Positions 15,842 to 24,643 of a stretch of 64,000 nucleotides of DNA are shown here, piece after piece (positions within the stretch are counted from its first letter, which is position 1; each line of letters opens with the position of its first letter). The translations under genes were made by a program, and so were the position numbers. The stretch is taken from the NCBI RefSeq assembly GCF_026341775.1, contig NZ_JAPEOB010000001.1, forward strand, positions 248,001 through 312,000. Direction: 5' to 3'. The notes beneath the pieces are model-generated. The model had not been told where the DNA came from, ran no database searches, and was given only the letters and a program-made list of their open reading frames with translations. This DNA comes from Streptomyces sp. NBC_00654 (GTDB taxonomy: Bacteria > Actinomycetota > Actinomycetes > Streptomycetales > Streptomycetaceae).

Positions 15842-16186
15842 ATGAATTTCGCCCAGCTGCCCTCGGTGGACGTCGCGGCGGTGCCGTCGGACGGCCTCGT
15901 CCTGGATGTCCGGGAGAACGACGAATGGGCGGCCGGACATGTCGAGGGCGCGCTGCACATTCCGATGAGTGACTTCGTCGGCCGCTTCGGTGAGCTGACC
16001 GAAGCGGCCGAGGACGGCCGGCGCGTGCATGTGATGTGCCGGGTCGGCGGCCGGTCCGCGCAGGTCACCCAGTATCTGGTTCAGCAGGGCATCGACGCGG
16101 TGAACATCGACGGCGGGATGCTCGCCTGGGACGGCGCCGGGCGCCCGATGGTCACGGACAACGGGAACCCCGCGTTCGTCCTCTGA
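15842..16186 (+). CDS. Rhodanese-like sulfurtransferase domain protein
   Basis: 114-residue single rhodanese domain. L-D-V-R-E-N-D-E-W-A-A-G-H is the first CH2 block. The active-site loop C-R-V-G-G-R-S carries the catalytic Cys, near residue 69. The domain ends with V-N-I-D-G-G-M-L-A-W. It probably moves sulfane sulfur to an unidentified acceptor. It follows the J-domain gene by 47 bp with GAGAGAAGG upstream of the ATG, so it may be co-transcribed. Confidence 0.93.
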   Translation: MNFAQLPSVDVAAVPSDGLVLDVRENDEWAAGHVEGALHIPMSDFVGRFGELTEAAEDGRRVHVMCRVGGRSAQVTQYLVQQGIDAVNIDGGMLAWDGAGRPMVTDNGNPAFVL

Positions 16187-16237
16187 ACCCCGAGCACCGG
16201 GCTTGGCACCTGGGCTCGGCGTTCCGGACCCTGTGCG

Positions 16238-17497
16238 TCAGCCGAGGGGATGGGCGGCCAGCAGGTCGCCCAAGGCCTCCTCATGGGCCGCCGCCGGTCC
16301 CAGGGACAGCTCGATCTGCTTCGCCCAGGCGTGGTAGCGGTGCAGGGGATAGTCCGTGTCCGCGCCGAAGCCGCCGTGCAGATGCTGCGCGGTCTGCACG
16401 ATGCGGCGGACGCCGTCCGAGGCCCAGATCTTCGCCACGGCGATGTCGCCCGCGGGGGGCAGTGCGCCTCCGGCTTCGGTGGAGATGCGCCAGGCGGCCT
16501 GCCAGAGGGTCACTTCCATGGCCCGCAGATCGATGTACCTGTCGGCGGCCTGTACGGCCACGGCCTGGAACGTGGCCACCGGGAAGCCGAACTGTTCGCG
16601 CTTTCCCGTGTACGCACTGGTCATCGAGAGCACCCGTTCGCCCAGCCCCAGGGCCAGCGCGCAGGTACCGGTGGTCAGCAGCGACCGCAGCCAGTCCCAG
16701 GCATCCGGAGCGTCGATCAGCTCGCGGTCGTCGATACGCACGGACCGGAGCGTGACCTCCGCGAGGCGCTCGCCGCTCGTGGAAACCTGCTCGGCGAGCG
16801 TCACGCCGTCCTGGGTGCGGCGCACCAGAGCCAGGACCGACCGGCCCTCTCCCGTGTGGGCGGGTATCGCGATCCAGTCCGCGATCTGGGCCCAGGGCAC
16901 CGCTGACTGCACCCCGTCGAGCACCCACCCCGACGTGTTCGCCGCCTCGGCTCCCGTCGCGGCCTGGGCCCCGGTCCTGGATCCGGCCTCAGTCCCGGCC
17001 CTGGATCCGGCTTGGGCCCCGGCTCCGGCTTCGGTGGTTCCTTCGTCGACGGGGTGCGCCGTTGTCCGGCGGGCGGTGACGGCGAGCTCGGCCGGGTCGT
17101 GTCCGGTGCGCCCGTTGGCCCCGACGGTCAGGACGAGCTCGCCCCGGCCGAAGCCGGGCAGCAGCTCGGCCGCCAGCGTGCGGTCGCCGTGGCGCTGAAG
17201 GGCCATCGCGACCGCGCAGCCCTCCAGCAGCGGAACCCTGGCCAGGACCTTCGCCGACTCGCGCAGCACCAGGCACAGGGCGACCGGGTCGAGGCCCGCT
17301 CCGCCGTATTCCGGCGACAGCGTGAGGCTCAGCAGATCCGTACCGGCGAGCCCGGCCCACAGCGCCCTGTCGATGTCCTCCGCGACCGCACCAGGGGTCA
17401 GTGCGGGACTGGGCACGGCGTCGGGTGCGACGCCGGAGAAGACCGCCCGCGCCGCCTCTACGGCCGCCTGCTGTTCCTCGGTGAAGGTGAAGTCCAC
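16238..17497 (-). CDS. Acyl-CoA dehydrogenase (FadE-like)
   Basis: 419-residue flavoenzyme of the acyl-CoA dehydrogenase family. N-terminal helical domain (T-E-E-Q-Q-A-A-V-E-A), Y-G-G-A-G-L-D-P, a beta domain, and a C-terminal helical domain with R-E-Q-F-G-F-P-V-A-T-F-Q-A-V and H-G-G-F-G-A-D-T-D-Y-P-L-H-R-Y. The usual catalytic Glu near the C-terminus is not evident, as in alpha subunits of heteromeric steroid-side-chain FadE enzymes. Residues ~150-190 are an Ala/Gly/Thr-rich insert in the beta domain. GTG start with GGGAGG upstream. A KstR-like palindrome lies 74 bp upstream. Substrate unknown. Confidence 0.88.
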   Translation of the reverse strand: MDFTFTEEQQAAVEAARAVFSGVAPDAVPSPALTPGAVAEDIDRALWAGLAGTDLLSLTLSPEYGGAGLDPVALCLVLRESAKVLARVPLLEGCAVAMALQRHGDRTLAAELLPGFGRGELVLTVGANGRTGHDPAELAVTARRTTAHPVDEGTTEAGAGAQAGSRAGTEAGSRTGAQAATGAEAANTSGWVLDGVQSAVPWAQIADWIAIPAHTGEGRSVLALVRRTQDGVTLAEQVSTSGERLAEVTLRSVRIDDRELIDAPDAWDWLRSLLTTGTCALALGLGERVLSMTSAYTGKREQFGFPVATFQAVAVQAADRYIDLRAMEVTLWQAAWRISTEAGGALPPAGDIAVAKIWASDGVRRIVQTAQHLHGGFGADTDYPLHRYHAWAKQIELSLGPAAAHEEALGDLLAAHPLG

Positions 17498-17570
17498 TGT
17501 CCCGGCCTCCCGCGAACCGTAGCGTCCCTGAACCGCGCTGTCCGCAGCCGGACCTGACGGATCGTCAAGA

Positions 17571-17584
17571 TAGAACAGGTTCTA
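17571..17584. promoter_or_regulatory. KstR-like operator
   Basis: TAGAACAGGTTCTA, a perfect inverted repeat (TAGAAC-AG-GTTCTA; one more pair extends it). It matches the published KstR consensus TnnAACnnGTTnnA for sterol-catabolism genes. It lies 74 bp upstream of the acyl-CoA dehydrogenase start. Confidence 0.6.
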
Positions 17585-17720
17585 TAAGAAGGGAACACCG
17601 CGAGCGCCAGAGGCCCCGGTGCTGGAGATCCCGGCGAGGGGAGAGCCCCCGGAGTACCCGGAACTGGATACCCCGGTGCGGGGAGAGCCGACTGCCGGGA
17701 GCGGGCGCGTGCCGGGAAGG

Positions 17721-18782
17721 TCAGCGGTCGAAGTCCAGCTCCACCTCCGGCGTCAGCGGGTGCGACTGGCACGCCAGCACGAAGCCTGCCCCGGTCTCCT
17801 CCGGCTCCAGCGCGAAGTTGCGGTCCATCCGCACCTCGCCCGACACGAGAAAGGCCCGGCAGGTCCCGCACACCCCGCCCTTGCAGGCGTACGGCGCGTC
17901 TGAGCGGCTGCGCAGGACCGTCTCCAGCAGCGACTCGGCATCCTGCACCGGCCAGCTCCCCGAACGGCCGTGGAGGGTCGCGGTGAGAGTGCTGTCGGCC
18001 GGCGAGGCGACCCGGGCCGCGGCGGCGGGTGCCGCAGGGCCGTCGTCGACGTGGAAGATCTCCTGATGGATCCGGGTCCGGTCGACGCCGAGATCGCGCA
18101 GCGCGCCCTCCGCCCCCCGCACCAGGCCGAACGGCCCGCACAGGAACCAGCCGTCCACGTCCCGCACGGGCAGCAGGGCGGGCAGCAGACCGGTGAGCCG
18201 ATCACGGTCCAGCCGCCCGGACGGGAGCCCGGCCGACTGCTCCTCCCTGGAAAGCGCCGTCACCAGCTGGAAGCGGTCCGGATACCGGTCCTTCAGGTCG
18301 GCGACCTCGTCGAGGAACATCGTCGACGCCGCCGTCCGGTCGCTGCGGATCAGGCAGAACCGTGCCCGCGGTTCCCGTGCCAGCAGCGTCGCCGCCATCG
18401 ACAGCACCGGGGTGATGCCGCTTCCCCCGACGACCGCCGCGAAGAGGCCGGGACGCGGCTTCAGGACGAAGCGGCCCATCGGGGCCATGGCCTCGACCTC
18501 GTCCCCGACGGCCAGCTCCTTCAGGGCGTACGTGGAGAACGCGCCGCCGTCGACCATGCGGATGCCGACCCGCAGCACCGGCTCGGCCGGCTGCTCGGCG
18601 GCCGGTGCGCAGATCGAGTACGAGCGCCGGATCTCCGCGCCGTCCACGGTGTAACGCACGTTGAGATGCTGACCCGGGGTGTGTCGGAAGGTCTCGCGCA
18701 GCTCGGCCGGCACGGCGAAGGTGACGGCCACCGCATCGTCTGTGATCCGTTCGATCGCGCTGACCCGGAGCGGATGGAACAT
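17721..18782 (-). CDS. paaE: Phenylacetyl-CoA 1,2-epoxidase reductase subunit
   Basis: 353-residue electron-transfer protein that passes NADPH electrons to the PaaA diiron centre. The N-terminal FAD domain has R-R-S-Y-S-I-C-A; the NAD domain has G-G-S-G-I-T-P-V. The C-terminal plant-type 2Fe-2S domain has C-K-G-G-V-C-G-T-C and a distal Cys in L-A-C-Q-S-H-P. The ATG follows the paaD stop with no gap (TAG-ATG). It is the last gene of paaABCDE. Length and domain order match PaaE/PaaK. Confidence 0.95.
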   Translation of the reverse strand: MFHPLRVSAIERITDDAVAVTFAVPAELRETFRHTPGQHLNVRYTVDGAEIRRSYSICAPAAEQPAEPVLRVGIRMVDGGAFSTYALKELAVGDEVEAMAPMGRFVLKPRPGLFAAVVGGSGITPVLSMAATLLAREPRARFCLIRSDRTAASTMFLDEVADLKDRYPDRFQLVTALSREEQSAGLPSGRLDRDRLTGLLPALLPVRDVDGWFLCGPFGLVRGAEGALRDLGVDRTRIHQEIFHVDDGPAAPAAAARVASPADSTLTATLHGRSGSWPVQDAESLLETVLRSRSDAPYACKGGVCGTCRAFLVSGEVRMDRNFALEPEETGAGFVLACQSHPLTPEVELDFDR

Positions 18783-19280
18783 CTACAACTCCTTGAAGTG
18801 GTCGAACGGTTCGCGGCAGGTGACGCAACGGCGCAGTGCCTTGCACGCCGTGGAGGAGAACCGGCTCAGCAGCTCCGTATCGGTGGAGCCGCAGTGCGGG
18901 CAGCGCACCGCGAGCGTCAGTGGCACGGGTCCCCCGTCCGCGCCGTGGGCGCGTGGCGGGGCGATGCCGAACTCGGCGAGCTTGCGCCGTCCCTCGGCGC
19001 TGATGTCGTCCGTCGTCCAGGCCGGTGCGAGCACGGTGACCACGGAGACCTCCGGTATGCCGTGGTCGTGCAGCACCCGCTCGATGTCGGCGGACATGGC
19101 CTCGATCGCCGGGCAGCCGGTGTACGTCGGGGTGAGCCGCACTGTCACCCGGCCCGGGGCGACCACCTGGACGCCCCGCAGGACGCCGAGCTCGTCCAGT
19201 GTCAGGACCGGCAGTTCGGGGTCGGGTACGGAGCCGGCCAGCCTGTGCAGCTCCTCCTCCAGCAGGGTCTCGGTCACCAT
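18783..19280 (-). CDS. paaD: Phenylacetyl-CoA epoxidase assembly subunit PaaD
   Basis: 165 residues. The N-terminal MIP18/DUF59 domain has V-P-D-P-E-L-P-V and T-P-T-Y-T-G-C-P-A, the iron-sulfur maturation signature. A C-terminal zinc ribbon carries C-P-H-C and C-V-T-C pairs. PaaD is thought to help mature the PaaE cluster. The ATG at 19280 overlaps the paaC stop by 7 bp; a GTG one codon later would give a GTGA overlap. Operon position is canonical. Confidence 0.94.
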   Translation of the reverse strand: MVTETLLEEELHRLAGSVPDPELPVLTLDELGVLRGVQVVAPGRVTVRLTPTYTGCPAIEAMSADIERVLHDHGIPEVSVVTVLAPAWTTDDISAEGRRKLAEFGIAPPRAHGADGGPVPLTLAVRCPHCGSTDTELLSRFSSTACKALRRCVTCREPFDHFKEL

Positions 19281-19975
19281 GACGCCCCCGGATGGCTGCG
19301 GTGCAGGTGCTGCATTTCGGCGATCATCCTGCCGAACGGCTCGGTGTGCAGCCCCTGGCGACCGGCCCCGGCCGCCCAGGCTCCGGACCGCGGGCCGTCC
19401 GGGACGCTCAGCGTGGCGCGCTCCACGACATCGGTGATGGCAGTCAGCCAACTCCCGCGCAGCGCCTCCCAGTCGATGTCCAGTCCTTCGACGGGCTGGA
19501 ACATCTCGCCGGTGAAGCGCCACAGGGCGTCCAGGCCGGCCTGGAGCCGCTCGTGGCTCTCGGCCGTGCCGTCGCCCAGCCGCAGGACCCAGTGCTCGGC
19601 GTGGTCCCGGTGGTAGGCGACTTCCTTGACCGCCTTCGCCGCGAGATCCGTGAACTGGCTCTGCCCGGCCGCCAACTCGCTGTACAGCAGGTGCTGATGG
19701 ACGGAGAAGTAGAGCTGGCGGGCGATGGTGTGGGCGAAGTCGCCGTTGGGCTGCTCGACCAGCTGGAGGTTGCGGAAGGCCCGCTCCTCGCGGAGGTAGG
19801 CGAGCTCGTCCTCGTCGCCGACGAGGGAGAGCAGCACCCTGGCCTGGCCCAGGAGGTCCAGGGCGATGTTGGCGAGGGCCACTTCCTCCTCCAGCACGGG
19901 GGCGTGGCCCGCCCACTCCCCCAGCCGGTGCGAGAGCACCAGCGCATCGTCGCCCAGGGCGAGAGCCGCGCTCAC
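19274..19975 (-). CDS. paaC: Phenylacetyl-CoA epoxidase structural subunit PaaC
   Basis: 233-residue ferritin-like subunit that scaffolds PaaA. Motifs: L-G-E-W-x-G-H-A-P-V-L-E-E-E, L-D-L-L-G-Q-A-R, E-V-A-Y-H-R-D-H-A-E-H-W. It lacks a complete diiron ligand set, as is normal for PaaC. GTG start overlaps the paaB stop by 4 bp (GTGA). An open frame continues upstream to 20236, but that part is the shadow of paaB. Confidence 0.95.
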   Translation of the reverse strand: MSAALALGDDALVLSHRLGEWAGHAPVLEEEVALANIALDLLGQARVLLSLVGDEDELAYLREERAFRNLQLVEQPNGDFAHTIARQLYFSVHQHLLYSELAAGQSQFTDLAAKAVKEVAYHRDHAEHWVLRLGDGTAESHERLQAGLDALWRFTGEMFQPVEGLDIDWEALRGSWLTAITDVVERATLSVPDGPRSGAWAAGAGRQGLHTEPFGRMIAEMQHLHRSHPGASW

Positions 19976-20258
19976 AGGTGCTTCACCCCTTCCGGGATCT
20001 CGTAGAACGTCGGGTGCCGGTAGGGCTTGTCCCCGGCCGGTTCGAAGAACGAGTCCTTCTCGTCCGGGGAGGACGCGGTGATCTCCGTGGACGGAACCAC
20101 CCAGATCGAGACGCCCTCGGAGCGGCGCGTGTACAGATCGCGTGCGTTGCGCAGGGCCATCTCGGCGTCGGGTGCGTGCAGACTGCCCGCGTGGGTGTGC
20201 GACAGTCCGCGCCGCGAGCGTACGAACACCTCCCACAGCGGCCAGTCGGTCGAGCTGC

Positions 20259-20262
<4 letters not shown>
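19972..20262 (-). CDS. paaB: Phenylacetyl-CoA epoxidase subunit PaaB
   Basis: 96-residue small subunit that bridges PaaA-PaaC dimers in the epoxidase. It begins [20 protein letters not shown], the PaaB signature. GGAGG precedes the ATG at 20262, which overlaps the paaA stop by 4 bp (ATGA). Length is typical for the family. Confidence 0.95.
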
Positions 20263-21281
<1,019 letters not shown>

Positions 21282-21293
21282 CCCGGACTCCCT

Positions 21294-21311
21294 ACCGACC
21301 GATCGTTCGGT
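21294..21311. promoter_or_regulatory. TetR (PaaR-like) operator upstream of paaA
   Basis: ACCGACCGATCGTTCGGT, an 18-bp palindrome with one mismatched pair. Its reverse complement ACCGAACGATCGGTCGGT is identical to the site between paaN and the TetR gene. It starts 13 bp upstream of the paaA ATG, so bound protein would block elongation or initiation. Confidence 0.8.
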
Positions 21312-21357
21312 TCAATGACTTCAATGGTGAGTCGGCGGCCCGTAGGGTGTCAACCCT

Positions 21358-22281
21358 GTGGATAACTCGGTGGTGATCGACGGTGAGCGGGGCGGGATGG
21401 ATTCGGACCACGGTGGGCGCTCCGACAGCAGGGAGAAGGACCCCTGGCCGCAGGCGGTGAGCCATGGCGACGCCCCGCCGCAAGCCCCGCCGCACCCCCG
21501 GGCGGACGGCCTGCCCCCTGCCCCGGCGGACGTTCCGGCGGGCGTCCCGGCGCCTGCGTCGGCGGACGTTCCGGCGGACCCCGCGCCCGGCTCCGCCGGC
21601 CGTGCTGCCGGCGGCGGCATAGCCGCGCTCTCCTTCCGGTACCAAGCCGTCGCGGCCCTCGCGCTGTCCCTCATCGGACTGCTCGCCTGTGCCCAGGTGG
21701 CCATGGTCTTTCTGCACGTCGCACCGTCCAACACCCTGACGAAGCAGCATGGTGAAGCGGTCGACGAATGGGTCTACCCGGAGTTCGAACAGAACTGGAA
21801 GCTGTTCGCCCCCAATCCGCTCCAGCAGAACATCGCCGTCCATGTGCGGGCCGAGGTGGCCGGTGCGGACGGCCGCCGCACCACCCCGTGGATGAGCCTC
21901 TCCGGCGAGGACGGCAAGGCGATACGTGGCAGTTTCTTCCCCAGCCATGTGAATCAGAACGAGCTCCGCCGGGGCTGGGACTTCTTCGTCAACTCCCATG
22001 ACAGCGCGAACCGCCCCAACGGCCTGCGCGGTGATCTCTCCGAGCGCTACATCCGGCGCATCGTGATGCTGCGCCTCAGCGAGCGGGACTACGGCGGCAC
22101 CGTCGAGCGCATCCAGGTACGTTCCGAGACCCGCTCCGTCGGTCCGCCCTCTTGGAGCGAGGAGAAGATCAGCACCCGGCCGAACTACCGGGTGCTCCCG
22201 TGGTGGACCGTGACCCCGGACGATCTTCCCGAGAACGCCGGAGCGCCGCAGGCGTCGCGCGGCGAGGAGGCGGACAAGTGA
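21358..22281 (+). CDS. DUF5819 family membrane protein
   Basis: Up to 307 residues. A Pro/Ala-rich cytoplasmic lead (~1-95) precedes one membrane helix near residues 98-122 (A-L-A-L-S-L-I-G-L-L-A-C-A-Q-V). An external domain follows with W-V-Y-P-E-F-E-Q-N-W-K-L-F-A-P-N-P, the DUF5819 hallmark. The GTG at 21358 or the ATG at 21397 could be the start. The stop overlaps the start of the HTTM gene (GTGA), and DUF5819-HTTM pairs are a repeated neighbourhood in actinobacteria as I recall it. No function is known to me. Confidence 0.82.
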   Translation: MDNSVVIDGERGGMDSDHGGRSDSREKDPWPQAVSHGDAPPQAPPHPRADGLPPAPADVPAGVPAPASADVPADPAPGSAGRAAGGGIAALSFRYQAVAALALSLIGLLACAQVAMVFLHVAPSNTLTKQHGEAVDEWVYPEFEQNWKLFAPNPLQQNIAVHVRAEVAGADGRRTTPWMSLSGEDGKAIRGSFFPSHVNQNELRRGWDFFVNSHDSANRPNGLRGDLSERYIRRIVMLRLSERDYGGTVERIQVRSETRSVGPPSWSEEKISTRPNYRVLPWWTVTPDDLPENAGAPQASRGEEADK

Positions 22282-23771
22282 CCACATCCTCCCCGGCCGG
22301 TTTCCCCGGCCAGAACCCTCCGAACCCGGGCCAGGACCTTGCGTCCCCCCGGCAGGCCCCTTCGGCCTCCCGCCGGAATCCCGGGAACCCCGGCGTGGAT
22401 CCTGGACCGATTCCCGGCCGGACTCCCGGCTCGAACCCTGGACCGATTCCTGCGGGCCGCGGCCCGGCCCCCGCTCCCGGGCTTGGCCAGAAAGCCGGAA
22501 TCGGTCTCGCCCGCGGTATCCAGCGCGTCACCGCGTCGGCCATGGGCCCGTACCAGAGCGCCGTGATCCGGATCGGTTTTTCGGCCACGTACCTGCTGTT
22601 CCTGCTGCGCGAACTGCCGAACCGCCATGAGCTCTACGGTCCCGACAGCCCGTGGCACTGGGACATGGCCCGGCAGCTCATAGCGAACAACGAAGCCTTC
22701 TCCGTACTCATGTGGTCGGACAGCGCGCTCTGGTTCGAGGCCGTGTACGTCCTCACGCTGCTGTCCGCCGCAGCCCTGCTGCTCGGCTGGCGTACCCGGA
22801 CCGCGTCCGTCCTCTTCATGGCCGGCGTGCTCTCCGTGCAGAACCGCAGCATTTTCATGGGTGACGGCGGGGACAACGTCATCCACCTGATGGCGATCTA
22901 TCTGGTCCTGACGCGCTGTGCCCAGGTCTGGTCGCTGGATGCCCGGCGCGCGAAGCGGAACGCCGTACGGAACGCGGACCGCGCCGTGAACGGTCTCGCT
23001 CCGGTACGCGACGTGGTGGGTCCGGTCCTGTGGGCGGTGCTCGGCCCGGTCCTGCTGATCGCCACGCTGATGGACGGCCTCGGAGGAACCTGGTGGCTGC
23101 CCGTTCTGCTGTGGGTGATCTGGCTGGGGAGTGCCGCGTGGTGGGCCGCCAACCGCTTTGCGCCGCACGGTGAACCGCGGACCCTGCTCGATGTCCTGGC
23201 CAATCTCGCCCACAACGCCACCCTCGCCGTGATCATGGCCGAGGTCTGTCTGATCTACGCGACCGCCGGCTGGTACAAGATCCAGGGGTCGCGCTGGCAG
23301 GACGGCACCGCGCTCCACTACCCGCTCCAGCTCGACTACTTCTCGCCCTGGCCCGGTCTGTCGGACATCCTCGCCTCCAACGGTGTGATGGTGATGGCGC
23401 TGACGTACGGCACGGTCATCGTCCAGGTCGCCTTCCCCTTCACGCTGTTCAACCGGCGGGTCAAGAACGTTCTGCTGGTCGCGATGATCTGTGAGCACGC
23501 CGGAATCGCCCTGCTGCTCGGGCTGCCGTTCTTCTCGATGGCGATGATCGCCGCGGACGCCGTCTTCCTGCCCACCGTCTTCCTGGTGTGGCTGGGCGGG
23601 CGGGTGGCGCTCGGACGGGAGCGGTTGTTCTCCCGCCTGCCGCGCGTGGCGGGCGGTCCGGGTGCTCCTGGTGATTCCGGCCGGGTGCCCGGTCGGCCGG
23701 GCACCGATCGCGCCGGTACGCGGGAGGCCCCGCAGCGCGGTGCCGGTGGGGGCCATACGCTCGTCGGGTGA
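22278..23771 (+). CDS. HTTM domain membrane protein
   Basis: 497 residues with a Pro/Gly/Asn-rich N-terminal tail (~1-75), then about eight hydrophobic segments. Features include R-I-G-F-S-A-T-Y-L-L-F-L-L-R and D-G-G-D-N-V-I-H-L, as in the HTTM family related to vitamin K-dependent gamma-carboxylase membrane domains. GGAGG lies 7 nt before the GTG at 22278, which overlaps the DUF5819 stop. The C-terminus is Gly/Pro/Arg-rich. Chemistry is not established for this family member. Confidence 0.85.
   Translation: MTTSSPAGFPGQNPPNPGQDLASPRQAPSASRRNPGNPGVDPGPIPGRTPGSNPGPIPAGRGPAPAPGLGQKAGIGLARGIQRVTASAMGPYQSAVIRIGFSATYLLFLLRELPNRHELYGPDSPWHWDMARQLIANNEAFSVLMWSDSALWFEAVYVLTLLSAAALLLGWRTRTASVLFMAGVLSVQNRSIFMGDGGDNVIHLMAIYLVLTRCAQVWSLDARRAKRNAVRNADRAVNGLAPVRDVVGPVLWAVLGPVLLIATLMDGLGGTWWLPVLLWVIWLGSAAWWAANRFAPHGEPRTLLDVLANLAHNATLAVIMAEVCLIYATAGWYKIQGSRWQDGTALHYPLQLDYFSPWPGLSDILASNGVMVMALTYGTVIVQVAFPFTLFNRRVKNVLLVAMICEHAGIALLLGLPFFSMAMIAADAVFLPTVFLVWLGGRVALGRERLFSRLPRVAGGPGAPGDSGRVPGRPGTDRAGTREAPQRGAGGGHTLVG
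23756..23761 (+). promoter_or_regulatory. -10 box inside the HTTM gene end
   Basis: CCATACGCT, 6 nt, then the GTG of the SpoU gene: the same layout as the promoter at 14817. It would give the methyltransferase its own leaderless transcript. Confidence 0.55.
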
Positions 23772-24538
23772 GCAGTGAGACCGGCAGAACAGAAGAGCCC
23801 CCCGCAGCGGCGGCCCCCGAGCCGTCCGAGGCGGCGCCCGAGCCCTCCCCGAAACCGGTAGCGGTAGCCGTACCGGAACCGGAACCGGAAGCGGAACCCA
23901 TCCAGTACGACGACGGGTACGGGACCGAGATCGGCGTCGGGCCGCATCCTCTGCCCTGGCCCGAGGGCGAGCGGTACGACCCCGAGCTGCTCGCCCACGG
24001 GGACCGGCGCAATGTCGGTGATGAGTACCGGTACTGGACGCGGGAGGCGATCGTCGCCGATCTCGATCTGCGGCGGCACGACTTCCATGTGGCGGTGGAG
24101 AACTGGGGCCACGACTTCAACATCGGCTCGGTGGTGCGTACCGCGAACGCCTTCCTCGCCAAGGAGATCCACATTGTGGGGCGGCGCCGCTGGAACCGGC
24201 GCGGGGCCATGGTCACCGACCGCTACCAGCACGTCCGGCATCACCCCGACACGGCGGACCTGACCGCGTGGGCGGCTGCCGAGGGGCTGCCGATCATCGG
24301 GATCGACAACCTCCCCGGGGCCGTGCCGCTGGAACGGACCGAGCTGCCGCGGCGCTGTGTGCTGCTGTTCGGGCAGGAGGGGCCGGGGCTCACGGAGGAG
24401 GCGCGGAACCACGCGACGATGGTGTGCTCCATCGCGCAGTTCGGCTCCACCCGGTCGATCAACGCCGGTGCCGCGGCGGCCATCGCGATGCACGCGTGGG
24501 TGCAGCGGTACGCGGACGTTCCGGACCCCCGCGGCTGA
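23768..24538 (+). CDS. SpoU/TrmH-family RNA 2'-O-methyltransferase
   Basis: 256-residue SPOUT methyltransferase that uses SAM in a knotted fold. Motif 1: N-x-x-H-D-F-N-I-G-S-V-V-R-T-A-N-A-F. Motif 2: L-L-F-G-Q-E-G-P-G-L. Motif 3: S-T-R-S-I-N-A-G-A-A-A-A-I-A. The first ~55 residues are a Pro/Glu-rich repeat (E-P-E-P-E). It lacks the L30e-like substrate domain of RlmB, so a TrmH-type tRNA or an unassigned rRNA target is possible. GTG start overlaps the HTTM stop (GTGA). Confidence 0.92.
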   Translation: MSSETGRTEEPPAAAAPEPSEAAPEPSPKPVAVAVPEPEPEAEPIQYDDGYGTEIGVGPHPLPWPEGERYDPELLAHGDRRNVGDEYRYWTREAIVADLDLRRHDFHVAVENWGHDFNIGSVVRTANAFLAKEIHIVGRRRWNRRGAMVTDRYQHVRHHPDTADLTAWAAAEGLPIIGIDNLPGAVPLERTELPRRCVLLFGQEGPGLTEEARNHATMVCSIAQFGSTRSINAGAAAAIAMHAWVQRYADVPDPRG

Positions 24539-24601
24539 GGCTCTGAGGGGCTGAGTGGCCGAAGGGCTCGGAGTCCGAGGGCTCGGAGTTCGAGGGGCTG
24601 G

Positions 24602-24638
24602 GGTCCGAAGCCCCGGACCGGGCGCGGGGCTTCGGACC
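24602..24638. terminator. Bidirectional terminator
   Basis: GGTCCGAAGCCCCG and CGGGGCTTCGGACC form a perfect 14-bp stem around 9 nt. It lies between the convergent SpoU gene and paaN. Confidence 0.8.
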
Positions 24639-24643
24639 GGTGA

